NCBI GenBank assembly: GCA_013151935.1
Contig: JAADHI010000124.1
Coordinates: 1-41,717, forward strand
DNA from: Candidatus Manganitrophaceae bacterium
GTDB taxonomy: Bacteria; Nitrospirota; Nitrospiria; SBBL01; JAADHI01
Direction: 5' to 3'
DNA length: 41,717 nucleotides
Under the pieces are notes generated by a model that had not been told where the DNA came from, did no database searches, and saw only the letters and a program-made list of their open reading frames with translations. The position numbers and the translations under genes are program-made. Of this stretch, positions 17,157 through 25,560 are shown piece by piece; within the stretch, counting starts at the first letter, position 1, and each line of letters begins with the position of its first letter.

Positions 17157-17699
17157 ATGAGGACTTATAAATTGATCAAAGAACCACACACACTCAAAAA
17201 AAATAGCACGCGGCGCGCTTCGCGCATCGCGACTGCCTTATTCGTCCTCCTTTTCTTGCCTGCTATGGCGCAAGCAGCACCGACTTCATTCATTGCAGAA
17301 GTCGTTGCTGTCTTAACAGGGGACACGCTTAAGGTCTTAAAATCCCGACAAGTCATCGTAGTGCGTCTGCAAGGCATTGACGCACCGGAAAAAACCCAAC
17401 GCTACGGACAACAAGCCAAAGATTTTACAGAAAGCGTTGTTTTTGGACAAAAGGTGGTCATTAACGTCAAAGGCATTGACCGCAATGAAAACATCATCGC
17501 CGAAGTCGTCTTGGAAGACGGGCGCAGCCTCAACCGGGAAATCGTCAAAGCCGGTTTTGCCTGGTGGCACCGAGAACGTTCGGAAGACTTGTCCTTGTGG
17601 CTCTTGGAAGACAGGGCACGGGAGTCCAAACTGGGGCTATGGCTGGGAGAAGATCCCGTTCCCCCTTGGGAATTTAGAGAAAGCATGGGCGGCCGATAA
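17157..17699 (+). CDS. Secreted thermonuclease (staphylococcal nuclease-like), copy 1
   Basis: SNase-fold, Ca2+-dependent phosphodiesterase of 180 residues. A signal peptide is visible (Arg/Lys-rich start, LFVLLFLPAMAQA near 27-39, cleavage after AQA). The catalytic trio of the family is present: the Arg of VVRLQGIDAPE, the Glu of PEK, and the Arg of SLNREIVKAGFAWW. The Asp of GDT and of GIDAPE are the likely metal ligands. The ATG at 17157 follows AGGA by eight bases; the upstream in-frame ATG at 17055 has no ribosome binding site and would bury the signal peptide. It is transcribed away from recO. A related protein is encoded at 36454-36969. Likely periplasmic or secreted, degrading nucleic acid. 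Confidence 0.88.
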   Translation: MRTYKLIKEPHTLKKNSTRRASRIATALFVLLFLPAMAQAAPTSFIAEVVAVLTGDTLKVLKSRQVIVVRLQGIDAPEKTQRYGQQAKDFTESVVFGQKVVINVKGIDRNENIIAEVVLEDGRSLNREIVKAGFAWWHRERSEDLSLWLLEDRARESKLGLWLGEDPVPPWEFRESMGGR

Positions 17700-17754
17700 A
17701 AAACCGTTTCCTTCCCCACTCGAAACACACTTTATTCTGTTGGCTTGACACACC

Positions 17755-18051
17755 CTAATCCACCGGAATTTGAATTAAATCGTGCACGGGTGTTCCTTCA
17801 ATCAAGTGTTCTTGCACGATGCGCTGAATGCTTTTTTTTTCCAGATCTCCATACCAAATGCCTTCAGGATAGACCACCATGTTAGGCCCATTACCACATT
17901 GACCGAGACAACGGGCGAGTGTGACACGGGTCTTTTTGAGCAGTCCGTTTTGTTTTAAGGCCGTTTGAAGATCTTGCAACACTTTTTCGGCCTCTTGGTG
18001 CTCACAAGTTGTCCCCGTGCAGACAAATAAATGAAAATAGGACTTGCTCAA
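17755..18051 (-). CDS. Thioredoxin-like [2Fe-2S] ferredoxin
   Basis: 98-residue protein of the thioredoxin-fold [2Fe-2S] family (as in Aquifex Fd4 and NuoE C-termini). The four cluster cysteines are C11 and C16 in FVCTGTTC and C48 and C52 in ARCLGQCG. NMVVYPEGIWYG (about 57-68) is the conserved segment after the cluster. The first pair is spaced CxxxxC, shorter than in Fd4-type proteins. The start is TTG (18049-18051), seven bases after AGG. It lies just downstream of the fumarase gene on the same strand, 42 bases away, so the two may be cotranscribed. The redox partner is unknown. Confidence 0.88.
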   Translation of the reverse strand: MSKSYFHLFVCTGTTCEHQEAEKVLQDLQTALKQNGLLKKTRVTLARCLGQCGNGPNMVVYPEGIWYGDLEKKSIQRIVQEHLIEGTPVHDLIQIPVD

Positions 18052-18093
18052 TCTAAAACCTTTTAATGTTATTTAGTATCGTCCTGGCTATTT

Positions 18094-19698
18094 TCACAAC
18101 AAACCATCAAAAAAATCATGGCCTTTATCGTCAACGATAACAAAGGCGGGGAAATTTTTTACGGTAATCAGAAAAATAGCCTCCATGCCCAGTTCAGGAT
18201 AAGCAATCGTCTGAACTTTTGTGATGCACTCTTTGCCTAAAACACCAGCAGGCCCCCCGATAGACCCTAAATAAAACCCACCATGTTCATTACAGGATTT
18301 TGTGACTTGCAAGGAGCGGTTGCCTTTCGCCAACATAATCATGGAACCGCCACGTTTTTGAAAGAGTGGCACATAAGAATCCATGCGTCCCGCCGTTGTG
18401 GGCCCAAAAGAACCGGAAGCATAGCCTTTTGGGGTTTTTGCAGGCCCTGCATAATAGATGATATGGTTTTTAAAATAGTCAGGCAAGTCTTCCCCCTGAT
18501 CGAGTTTTTCCTTGAGTTTGGCGTGGGCAATGTCGCGAGCCACGACGATTTGACCGGAAAGAGAGAGACGCGTGGCGACGGGATATCGACTGAGTTCTGC
18601 AAGGATTTCGGCCATGCTTTTATTCAAATCAATGTCGACCACTTCAGAATCTACTGCGGCATGTTCAGGCAGGTATTTGGCTGGATGATTTTCCAATTGC
18701 TCCAAAAAAATCCCGTCTTTTGTAATTTTTGCTTTGATATTTCGATCGGCACTGCAACTGACACCCAGACCGATGGGACAGGAGGCCCCATGACGCGGTA
18801 GACGAATAACGCGTGCATCCAGACAAAAATATTTGCCCCCAAACTGTGCCCCGATACCGAGTTTCTCCGAGACCTTCATGAGTTCGGCTTCGACACCTAA
18901 ATCTCGAAAAGCCTGTCCTGACTCCGAACCGTGTGTGGGCAAGTGATCCAGATAGCCAGCCGATGCAAGTTTGACCGTTTTTAAGGTCATTTCGGCAGAA
19001 GTCCCACCAATGACAAAGGCCAAGTGATAGGGTGGACAAGCGGAGGTACCGAGGGTCTTCATTTTTTCGGTCATGAATTTGATCAAACTTTTTGGATTTA
19101 AGACCGCCTTGGTTTCCTGATACAAAAAGGTTTTATTCGCAGAGCCCCCTCCTTTTGCGATAAATAAAAAGTGGTAGGCTTCACCTGAAGTCGCATAAAG
19201 GTCAATTTGAGCGGGCAGGTTATTTCCGGTGTTTTTTTCATCGTACATTGTTAAGGCTGTATTTTGAGAATAACGAAGGTTATCAGTGGTGTAGGCTTGC
19301 AATATCCCCTCTGAGAGCGCGGCTTCGTCGGAGGTGTTTGTCCAGACCTGTTGTCCTTTTTTTCCCATGACAATTGCGGTACCGGTGTCCTGGCACATCG
19401 GGAAAATGCCTTGCGCGGCGATGACCGCATTTTTGAGCAGTTGCAGCGCGACATAACGATCATTCTCAGAGGCTTCGGGATCCTCTAAAATTGCGGAAAG
19501 CAGCTTAAGATGAGAAGGTCTTAGTAGGTGTGCAATTTGGGTAAAGGCTTGTTCGGCAAGCAAGGTCAAGGCTTCTGGGGCGATGATGAGCACATCAAGG
19601 CCCTCAAAGGATTTGACCGAGATGTGCTCTTGACTGAGCAGACGGTACTGGGTCGTGTCTTTCTGAATGGGGAATATGCCTTCAGTCTCTGCGTGCAT
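18094..19698 (-). CDS. fumA: Fumarate hydratase, class I (iron-sulfur)
   Basis: Hydrates fumarate to malate in the TCA cycle using an oxygen-sensitive [4Fe-4S] cluster. With two adjacent ATGs the protein is 534 or 535 residues, the length of E. coli FumA/FumB. In the longer numbering the cluster cysteines are C103 (PMCQDTGTA), C222 ([18 protein letters not shown]) and C316 (VSCSADRN). KGGGSANK (183-190) and the C-terminal [14 protein letters not shown] block of the beta domain are also present. I chose the second ATG (19696-19698), five bases after AAGGAG; the first is only two bases away. Alpha and beta parts are fused in one chain, unlike two-subunit archaeal-type enzymes. Tartrate dehydratases are related but shorter. 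Confidence 0.93.
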   Translation of the reverse strand: MHAETEGIFPIQKDTTQYRLLSQEHISVKSFEGLDVLIIAPEALTLLAEQAFTQIAHLLRPSHLKLLSAILEDPEASENDRYVALQLLKNAVIAAQGIFPMCQDTGTAIVMGKKGQQVWTNTSDEAALSEGILQAYTTDNLRYSQNTALTMYDEKNTGNNLPAQIDLYATSGEAYHFLFIAKGGGSANKTFLYQETKAVLNPKSLIKFMTEKMKTLGTSACPPYHLAFVIGGTSAEMTLKTVKLASAGYLDHLPTHGSESGQAFRDLGVEAELMKVSEKLGIGAQFGGKYFCLDARVIRLPRHGASCPIGLGVSCSADRNIKAKITKDGIFLEQLENHPAKYLPEHAAVDSEVVDIDLNKSMAEILAELSRYPVATRLSLSGQIVVARDIAHAKLKEKLDQGEDLPDYFKNHIIYYAGPAKTPKGYASGSFGPTTAGRMDSYVPLFQKRGGSMIMLAKGNRSLQVTKSCNEHGGFYLGSIGGPAGVLGKECITKVQTIAYPELGMEAIFLITVKNFPAFVIVDDKGHDFFDGLL

Positions 19699-19775
19699 CA
19701 TATCTCCTTGTTATCGCTGTATAAAGGGCAGATTCTAACAGAAAATCAAGGGGAGTGCGATACAGATGAGCCCGA

Positions 19776-19812
19776 AAAAAAATGGGGCGAATCAATTTCG
19801 CCCCATTTTTTT
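19776..19812. terminator. Strong bidirectional intrinsic terminator
   Basis: Perfect 16-bp inverted repeat: seven A's plus TGGGGCGAA (19776-19791), a five-base loop, then TTCGCCCCA plus seven T's (19797-19812). A GC-rich core with A/T tails on both sides works in either orientation. It follows the stop codon of the dehydrogenase/radical SAM gene (19837, minus) and separates it from fumA, showing that these two genes are not one transcript. Confidence 0.93.
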
Positions 19813-19836
19813 ATCGTTTTTTGTAAGCTAAGACAT

Positions 19837-22428
19837 TCAGGTTGTTATGGCTTCACTACGCCGATAAGGGGAGTCTGTCGCCCTGATGCCAGAAGCTTCA
19901 TCTTTTTCTTCCCGTATCAGCTCCAAGCCCAGAATAAGCTCAAAGGGCGCCAAATAACGAAATTCGATGGGTGAGAGCGCGTGATCTTCTTTTAACAAGC
20001 CTTTTAAATCCGTTTCGCCTGAAAGTTTTCCCAACACGTAAGGGTTTTGTTCCGTTTTTCCCTCAGATGTACGGAAGGGGTAGGTGCCTTCATGCACGGG
20101 TGTAACTTCTCCTGCAGGATCGACAAATACTTTAAGTTTTGCCATGGATCTTGGGTCAAATTCGCCCTGGGGTTGGTTTGCAAAAACATTGTTTTTTAAG
20201 AGCGCCCCGCCAAACTCAATTTTGAGTGAAAGAAAGTCCCCTCTTCTCTGCATGGTTTTTATTTTTTTAATTTGCTGGTCTATTGCGATATACGCTCTGT
20301 CGTCAAAGTCATCACAATAATCAGTGTTAAAGTTAATGTAGTCCAGTCCGATATCACGGCAGAGCGCGGCCATGAGCCACATCTCATAGATATTCCCTTT
20401 GACCACAACATAGTTAATGCCAATACGGGTTTTTGATGCAAGACGTGTCCTTTCGGCCACCAATTCTCGTAAGGTTGTCTCGATATTGGCATAGCTGATT
20501 TTTTTGCTCTTTGTTGTCCCTAAACGATAGATATCCTGAAAATAATCTTCATTTAAGGCATTCAGGCTGATTCTAAAATCATCGCAGGAAAGCACGATTT
20601 CACGTTTATCAGGGGTGTTGGCTAGAATACCGTTCGAATAAATTCGAACGGGAAACCCTCTTTTTTTTGCCGCTTCTAAAATAAACGCAACACGTTCCGG
20701 ATCGCTCAAGGGTTCTAAACCTCCAGATATTTTTACGGTAACCGGCCTGCCTAAATCTCGCATGTCTTCTAAACCGTCTAGAACTTTCACAACCTCATGG
20801 TATTTGAGCAGGTCGGGTTTTTTAAGAGAAAAACGGAGTGATCTGCCGTCAATCTCTCCCTGCCCCAGATAACCCTCTTTTTTCTCTTGGGAGGCCATCG
20901 TCATCCTGCAAAAGCTGCATTTATAGGGACAGGACAGACCCACAAAAAAAGTCACTTCATAATGATTTTGTTCAAAAAATCGCTCAACAACCTTGAAATA
21001 GTCGTAATTATCTCCTCTGCTGAAAATTTTCTGCACACCGGGCACCCGCTGCATGATCTGATAAATCGTCTTAAGTGCATCAAGGTTTAGATTCAAATGT
21101 CTGGCAATTTCGTCTGCGGATGCATAGGGTTTATTAGAAAGATAATTCACAACGGCCAGGGTTGTTTCGACCCCCTTGAAGGCTTCTGTTTCATTTCGCT
21201 TCAATGTATTTATTTCGGAGGAAGGGTCTGCATCTTGACTTTTTTCAAGCAAGAATGTTTTTTGGATCTGCAGGATGTCTTGTCGGGTTTGAGCCGCCTC
21301 ATCCGCAAATTGTTTTTGCTCGACGCGCATTTTTCTTTGATAGCTCTGTTCAATCTGATCGGTCATTTTAACGAGATGCAGTGCGGTCTGCCCACCACTA
21401 AGCGGTCTGCGATTTTGTGTCATACAGTCAAAAAAATGCTCAAACTCGCGTTGGACAGAAGTGGTGGTAAATGTCTGCTGAAAAGGCCTGGGGTATTCCT
21501 CATCCATTGCAGAAATCAGGGCCGCATTTGAAGTCTTTTTTAGGGTAAAAACAGGATGGGGGCCATCGAAAGCAATCTCAAGTGTTTTTTCTGTGCCACG
21601 AATAATGGCCGTTCTGTAATTTTGTCGATTGGGCAGATCAACCGCAGCGACCAAAGTGGTCTCAACCCCTCCATAACGCAGGCGAAGACGGACATATTCT
21701 GATTCCGCTTCGAGCAAGTCAATATGATCCATCTTCTGCACACCCAGCAGGGTTTGAAGGATGCTCAATAAGTGGGTGACGTGGTGATTGACGATAGAGG
21801 TTCCGTATTTTTCATTATTTGAAAGCGCTCCTTTTTTCATGTTGAAAAGGTAGAGCTCAATTTCAGTGATCTCGCCAAAAGCCAAGCCTTTGATCAAATC
21901 ACGGGTTTCTGAAAACCCATCGTCATACATGAATTCATAGCCCACCATGAGCGTTAAGCCTTTTTTCTGGGCCAATGAGATCAGCTCGGCAGCATGTGTT
22001 TCTTCTAAAACAAAGGTCTTTTCGACAAAAACATGTTTTCCCGCGAGCAATGCGATTTTGGCGAGTTCATAGTGTGTCTGACAAGGTGTACTGATGATGA
22101 CGGCAGAAATTGAAGTATTCTTAAGTACGGCCTCGTACTCCCCAGCACGGTAGACTTGCATCTTGGGGGCCTTGGAAAATTGCGTGAATACGCTTTCGTA
22201 GTTCTCACCCGCAATCAGGTGAAACTGTTTTATAAATGAAAACGGAGTGTTTTCGAGCGAGCGGAGAATGACTTGTTGGCCCCAATCCCCTAATCCAAGG
22301 ATGGCCACCTCCAGGCTTTGTGTGACGGGAAGTCTTTCCCCTGGCATTTTTTGTGAAAAATCAGCGTCTTCCTTAATAAGCCCATTTGAAAAGGATGTTT
22401 TTTCTAAAAGATCTATTATGTTTTTCAT
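19837..22428 (-). CDS. Fused Gfo/Idh/MocA-type dehydrogenase and radical SAM protein
   Basis: 863 residues, three recognisable parts. Residues about 38-365: NAD(P)-dependent oxidoreductase of the Gfo/Idh/MocA class, with GLGDWG (45-50), STPCQTHYELAKIALLAGKHVFVEK ending in the catalytic-type E136-K137, and H219 in the catalytic helix (the usual nearby Asp is replaced by Asn). Residues about 422-478: a winged-helix-like stretch (ASADEIARHLNLNLDALKTIY). Residues about 488-770: a radical SAM domain with the CxxxCxxC cluster motif C500, C504, C507 and a GGLEP motif (569-573) for SAM binding. The tail resembles a SPASM/twitch region but lacks its cysteines. The ATG at 22426-22428 follows GGGAGA; an upstream GTG (22462) is less likely. 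Members of the first family usually act on sugars or sugar nucleotides. The joint reaction is unknown; I would not name a substrate. Confidence 0.85.
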   Translation of the reverse strand: MKNIIDLLEKTSFSNGLIKEDADFSQKMPGERLPVTQSLEVAILGLGDWGQQVILRSLENTPFSFIKQFHLIAGENYESVFTQFSKAPKMQVYRAGEYEAVLKNTSISAVIISTPCQTHYELAKIALLAGKHVFVEKTFVLEETHAAELISLAQKKGLTLMVGYEFMYDDGFSETRDLIKGLAFGEITEIELYLFNMKKGALSNNEKYGTSIVNHHVTHLLSILQTLLGVQKMDHIDLLEAESEYVRLRLRYGGVETTLVAAVDLPNRQNYRTAIIRGTEKTLEIAFDGPHPVFTLKKTSNAALISAMDEEYPRPFQQTFTTTSVQREFEHFFDCMTQNRRPLSGGQTALHLVKMTDQIEQSYQRKMRVEQKQFADEAAQTRQDILQIQKTFLLEKSQDADPSSEINTLKRNETEAFKGVETTLAVVNYLSNKPYASADEIARHLNLNLDALKTIYQIMQRVPGVQKIFSRGDNYDYFKVVERFFEQNHYEVTFFVGLSCPYKCSFCRMTMASQEKKEGYLGQGEIDGRSLRFSLKKPDLLKYHEVVKVLDGLEDMRDLGRPVTVKISGGLEPLSDPERVAFILEAAKKRGFPVRIYSNGILANTPDKREIVLSCDDFRISLNALNEDYFQDIYRLGTTKSKKISYANIETTLRELVAERTRLASKTRIGINYVVVKGNIYEMWLMAALCRDIGLDYINFNTDYCDDFDDRAYIAIDQQIKKIKTMQRRGDFLSLKIEFGGALLKNNVFANQPQGEFDPRSMAKLKVFVDPAGEVTPVHEGTYPFRTSEGKTEQNPYVLGKLSGETDLKGLLKEDHALSPIEFRYLAPFELILGLELIREEKDEASGIRATDSPYRRSEAITT

Positions 22429-22737
22429 TCGTTTGGTTCTCCCTATTTTACAGGTACTTTGCACGATAATTCCAAACTAAAAAGCATACCAGAGCAAAAA
22501 AAAAGTGCTGGAGGAGGGGGGGTAAAAAGAGCGCTCAAAATCACCTCTATGAGCATTGAGTGCTTCACTTGATACCTTGTTAATGTAAATCTAGATTTAT
22601 TACATAAAATTAATTTTCGAGTGAAGACGCCTAGACAGCCCCGTGAAACTTGATATCATTAGATATTGATAGCGCTATACGTCATAATGCGCCCGACGAC
22701 TGAAAGAACTCATTTGCATGGGGGAGGAACGAGAATA
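22429..22737. promoter_or_regulatory. Divergent intergenic region with a 14-bp palindrome
   Basis: This AT-rich gap separates the radical SAM fusion (minus) from the 82-residue gene (plus). It holds a perfect 14-bp palindrome TAAATCTAGATTTA at 22586-22599, placed between the two genes where one regulator could act on both. A possible extended -10 (TGGTATGCT on the minus strand) precedes the fusion gene, and TTGATA near 22650 could be a -35 for the small gene. No coding potential is seen. The promoters are tentative. Confidence 0.45.
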
Positions 22738-22986
22738 ATGCGCTCGAAACCGAGAGAAGACGATATCGAAAAAAACCAACTTATCGCGGCACTGCTCACC
22801 AATGCACTTTTTACGGCCAAACTGGTGCATATCCAAAAGGGAACGAACACGGATTCCAAGGGAATTTTTGAAGACGTTTTTGCGACCTGGACAGGCATCA
22901 CCCAACATTTCCACAACGAAGTCACGGAGCAACGCGGGGAAAGCGACGGGGACGAAAAGAAAACAACTCCCCCGCCTGACTTATGA
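22738..22986 (+). CDS. Small hypothetical protein, 82 residues
   Basis: I do not recognise this family. The ATG at 22738-22740 follows GGGGGAGGA by nine bases, a strong ribosome binding site. The product begins with a charged segment (RSKPREDDIEKN), has a helical middle (QLIAALLTNALFTAKLVHIQKG, about 14-35) and a second amphipathic region around FEDVFATWTGITQHFHNEV, then a polar, Pro-rich tail (TTPPPDL). There is no signal peptide or convincing membrane helix. It is transcribed divergently from the radical SAM fusion, 309 bases away. A frame on the opposite strand covers the same DNA but lacks a comparable start site. It may be a partner or regulator of the fusion enzyme; that is a guess from position. 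Confidence 0.55.
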   Translation: MRSKPREDDIEKNQLIAALLTNALFTAKLVHIQKGTNTDSKGIFEDVFATWTGITQHFHNEVTEQRGESDGDEKKTTPPPDL

Positions 22987-23287
22987 ACACCTGAGTTATA
23001 AATAAAAGATGCACGCCATTTCTCACTGTATTTCAAAATTTGATTCATGAGAATGAGTCGTTCTTTCTTAAGATTTTATCCCTTCATAAAACCCAAACCC
23101 GACTTTAATGAGAGCTGCCTTAAAGCTCACCTCGCACTTGAGTGTCTACAGAGCGCAGGCTTGATCTTTTGTCGACGATCCCGATAGACTCCATGCATCC
23201 AGCAAACACACGGCAGAGACAAGATATTTCCAGCCATTTCTGGCTCAGAGAGCCATTTACGACGACATCTACGAAGGGAATTCAATC
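22987..23287. other. Intergenic stretch without a confident gene
   Basis: About 300 bases between the 82-residue gene and the dienelactone-hydrolase-like gene. It has two small hairpins (GAGCT/AGCTC near 23108-23124, AGCCA/TGGCT near 23233-23246) and AAGGGAATTC just before the next gene. A 46-codon frame starting at 23047 lacks a ribosome binding site. I see no clear promoter boxes or RNA gene. Confidence 0.5.
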
Positions 23288-24088
23288 ATGAAAAAAATAA
23301 TGATGATGGCATTGTTTGTGTGGGTCTTTTTCGGCGTGCAAGCGCATGCCGTCGTACAAACAAAAGAAATCACATACAAAGTGGGCAAGACCGAGTTCAC
23401 TGGCTTTATGGCCTTTGACGACGCGATTTCCGGCAAACGTCCCGGCGTACTCGTCGTGCATGAATGGTGGGGACACGATAATTATTCCCGTAAACGTGCA
23501 AAAATGTTGGCAAAGCTGGGTTACACTGCTTTTGCACTCGACATGTACGGCACAGGCAAACTGGCCAAACACCCCGAAGACGCGCAAAAATTGATGAAAG
23601 CTGCGGTGGGCCAATTGCCCGAAACCGAAAAACGCTTTAAAGCAGCCTATGAGATTTTGATCCACCAAAAAACAGTTGATCCCAATAAAATTGCAGCCAT
23701 TGGCTATTGCATGGGCGGCGGCATCGTCATGCACATGGCCCGGATGGGTATCACAGCTTTGGATGGTGTCGTCAGCTTCCACGGAAATTTTGCCTTTGCA
23801 ACACAAACCCCATCAAAACCAGGACAATCAACAGCAAAAGTCCTTGCTTTTACCGGCGGGTCCGATCCTTTTGTTCCGATGAAGTCGGTGCAAACCTTTG
23901 TCAAATCCATGACCGAAGCAGGTCTCGATTTCCAACTCAAAAGCTATCCTGGTGTCAAACACAGTTTCACTATTCCAGAAGCAAGTGAACTCGGAAAACA
24001 GTTTTCACTGCCTTTGCTCTACGATGAAGCAGCGGACACAGATTCCTGGCAGCGCACACAGATTTTTTTCAAAGATATTTTTAAATAG
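23288..24088 (+). CDS. Secreted dienelactone hydrolase family protein
   Basis: Alpha/beta hydrolase of 266 residues with a signal peptide (KK start, MMMALFVWVFFGV, cleavage near AHA at 19-21), so it works outside the cytoplasm. The dienelactone-hydrolase triad is complete: C141 in GYCMGGG, D193 in GGSDPFVP and H225 in VKHSFT. HEWWGHDNYSRKRAKMLAKLGYTAFALDMYG (58-88) is the typical oxyanion-side block. The nucleophile is Cys, as in true DLH enzymes, not Ser. The real substrate is unknown; many family members sit in genomes without any chloroaromatic pathway. The AlkC-like gene follows 51 bases downstream and may be cotranscribed. Confidence 0.9.
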   Translation: MKKIMMMALFVWVFFGVQAHAVVQTKEITYKVGKTEFTGFMAFDDAISGKRPGVLVVHEWWGHDNYSRKRAKMLAKLGYTAFALDMYGTGKLAKHPEDAQKLMKAAVGQLPETEKRFKAAYEILIHQKTVDPNKIAAIGYCMGGGIVMHMARMGITALDGVVSFHGNFAFATQTPSKPGQSTAKVLAFTGGSDPFVPMKSVQTFVKSMTEAGLDFQLKSYPGVKHSFTIPEASELGKQFSLPLLYDEAADTDSWQRTQIFFKDIFK

Positions 24089-24139
24089 GGAAAAAGATGG
24101 ACAACAAAAAGATCTTTACCCAAAGGACAAAAATCCAAG

Positions 24140-25294
24140 ATGCCAGAACCTTTTAAAAATTTATTCAATGCACAGATTATCTCAGGCATGGGCGATCATT
24201 TTTTAAACGCCTGGCCGGATTTTGATCGCGACCGTTTTGTCCGAGCCGCGACAAACAACTTGGAAATGCTCGAACTCAAAGCCCGTTCCGAACAAATCAC
24301 GCAAGCCCTGCGTAAATATTTACCTGAAGATTATTCTCATGCGGGGGAAATCATGCTGAGCAGCCTCACACCGGAAGATGGCAGCGATCTCTCCAACATC
24401 CCGGTCAATACAAAGGGCATTTCTGGATGGGCCGTCATGCCCATGGCGCACTATGTCGGTTTGTGGGGAATGCACGATTTTAGGCTTTCGATGATGTTGC
24501 TCAAGGAAATGACCATTCGCTCATCATCCGAATTTGGCATTCGTTTTTTTCTGATTGAGAAACAAAAAGAAACACTTACCGTGCTGATGGAATGGACAAA
24601 TCACAACAACGAACACGTGCGACGTTTGGTTTCCGAAGGTTCACGGCCTCGCCTGCCCTGGGCCATGCGCCTTTCTGCATTTATGGAAAATCCAGAACAT
24701 ATTCTGCCCTTGCTTGAAGCTTTAAAAGATGACCCTTCCGAATACGTCCGGCGCTCCGTCGCAAATAATTTGAACGACATCGCCAAAGATCACCCCGACC
24801 GTGTTGCCGGGATCGCTGAAAAATGGCTCAGGGCGGCCTCAAAAAATCGCCAGAGACTTGTGCGTCACGCCTGCCGCACTTTGATCAAACAAGGACATCC
24901 CGCCACCCTCAAAGCCTTGGGTTACGGCCCTGCTAAGGTCAAGTTGGAAGCTCTCAACTTAAAAACACCCACAGTAAATTTTGGCGATGCACTGGTCTTC
25001 GAAATGGCCTTGTCTTCAGAAGCGACGGAAGATCAGGCCCTTATCATCGACTACATCATCCACCACAAAAAAGCGAACGGCCGCACAACACCAAAGGTTT
25101 TCAAATGGAAAGTGCTGACGCTAAGTGCCGGATCCACACATCGGGCAAAGAAAAAACACCCTTTCAAACAAATTACAACGCGCGTCTATTACCCCGGTCT
25201 GCACAAAATTGAAATCGTCGTAAATGGAGCAGTACAAGAAGGTGGGGCTGAGTTTGAATTGGAAATTAAGGGTGCTCAAAATGAGTCTCAGTAA
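24140..25294 (+). CDS. DNA alkylation repair protein, AlkC-type HEAT-repeat glycosylase
   Basis: 384 residues. The opening, MPEPFKNLFNAQIISGMGDHFLNAWPDFDRDRF, is characteristic of AlkC-like glycosylases, which remove cationic alkylated bases such as 3-methyladenine without flipping them. Helical HEAT-like repeats run to about residue 265 (EHVRRLVSEGSRPRLPWAMRL, then DDPSEYVRRSVANNLNDIAKDHPDRV and RQRLVRHACRTLIKQGHPATLKALGY). From about 270 to 378 the sequence turns to alternating beta-type segments (VNFGDALVFEMALSS, TRVYYPGLHKIEIVVNG), matching the C-terminal Ig-like domain known in some AlkC proteins. The ATG at 24140 lies 51 bases after the hydrolase gene. The family call is firm; base specificity cannot be read from sequence. 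Confidence 0.85.
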   Translation: MPEPFKNLFNAQIISGMGDHFLNAWPDFDRDRFVRAATNNLEMLELKARSEQITQALRKYLPEDYSHAGEIMLSSLTPEDGSDLSNIPVNTKGISGWAVMPMAHYVGLWGMHDFRLSMMLLKEMTIRSSSEFGIRFFLIEKQKETLTVLMEWTNHNNEHVRRLVSEGSRPRLPWAMRLSAFMENPEHILPLLEALKDDPSEYVRRSVANNLNDIAKDHPDRVAGIAEKWLRAASKNRQRLVRHACRTLIKQGHPATLKALGYGPAKVKLEALNLKTPTVNFGDALVFEMALSSEATEDQALIIDYIIHHKKANGRTTPKVFKWKVLTLSAGSTHRAKKKHPFKQITTRVYYPGLHKIEIVVNGAVQEGGAEFELEIKGAQNESQ

Positions 25295-25299
25295 ACCTA

Positions 25300-25333
25300 A
25301 GAGACTAGGGGATGTCGACATCCTCTAGTCTCT
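25300..25333. repeat. 34-bp near-perfect palindrome after the AlkC gene
   Basis: The arms read AGAGACTAGGGGATGTC and GACATCCTCTAGTCTCT, with a single G-T mismatch that would still pair as G-U in RNA. It starts five bases after the AlkC stop codon. No T run follows, so it is an untypical intrinsic terminator; it may stabilise the 3' end of the transcript or be a protein-binding site. Confidence 0.7.
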
Positions 25334-25560
25334 ATAGGTTGCTTCAGTCCCTCATTTTCCTTGTAGCATTTATTTTGGAAGCGTAGAATTCCCATCAAGT
25401 ATTCCTGTAGAAACAAGACCCAATCTCAGTCCGATAGGCTCCTCGCCTGAAGACAAAAAGACTTGACCTGTGTCTAACACTCACGTTGTAGAATGTGTTT
25501 TGTGTTCCTAAGTTGTCGAACAGATTTTATTTGATGCAAAAAAATATGGAGGTCGCCCTG

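Noticed and set aside
22675-23048. Frames on the minus strand over the 82-residue gene
   Set aside because: They lack a usable ribosome binding site; the plus-strand gene has a strong one and a more protein-like composition.
23282-23806. 174-codon frame antisense to the dienelactone-hydrolase-like gene
   Set aside because: The sense gene has a signal peptide and a full catalytic triad; the antisense frame has neither a start site nor a family match.
25463-25494. Possible MerR/CueR-type promoter before the cus operon (TTGACC, 20-base spacer, TAGAAT)
   Set aside because: The long spacer fits a MerR-type promoter, but there is no inverted repeat centred in the spacer, which such regulators need. 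Left as unproven.
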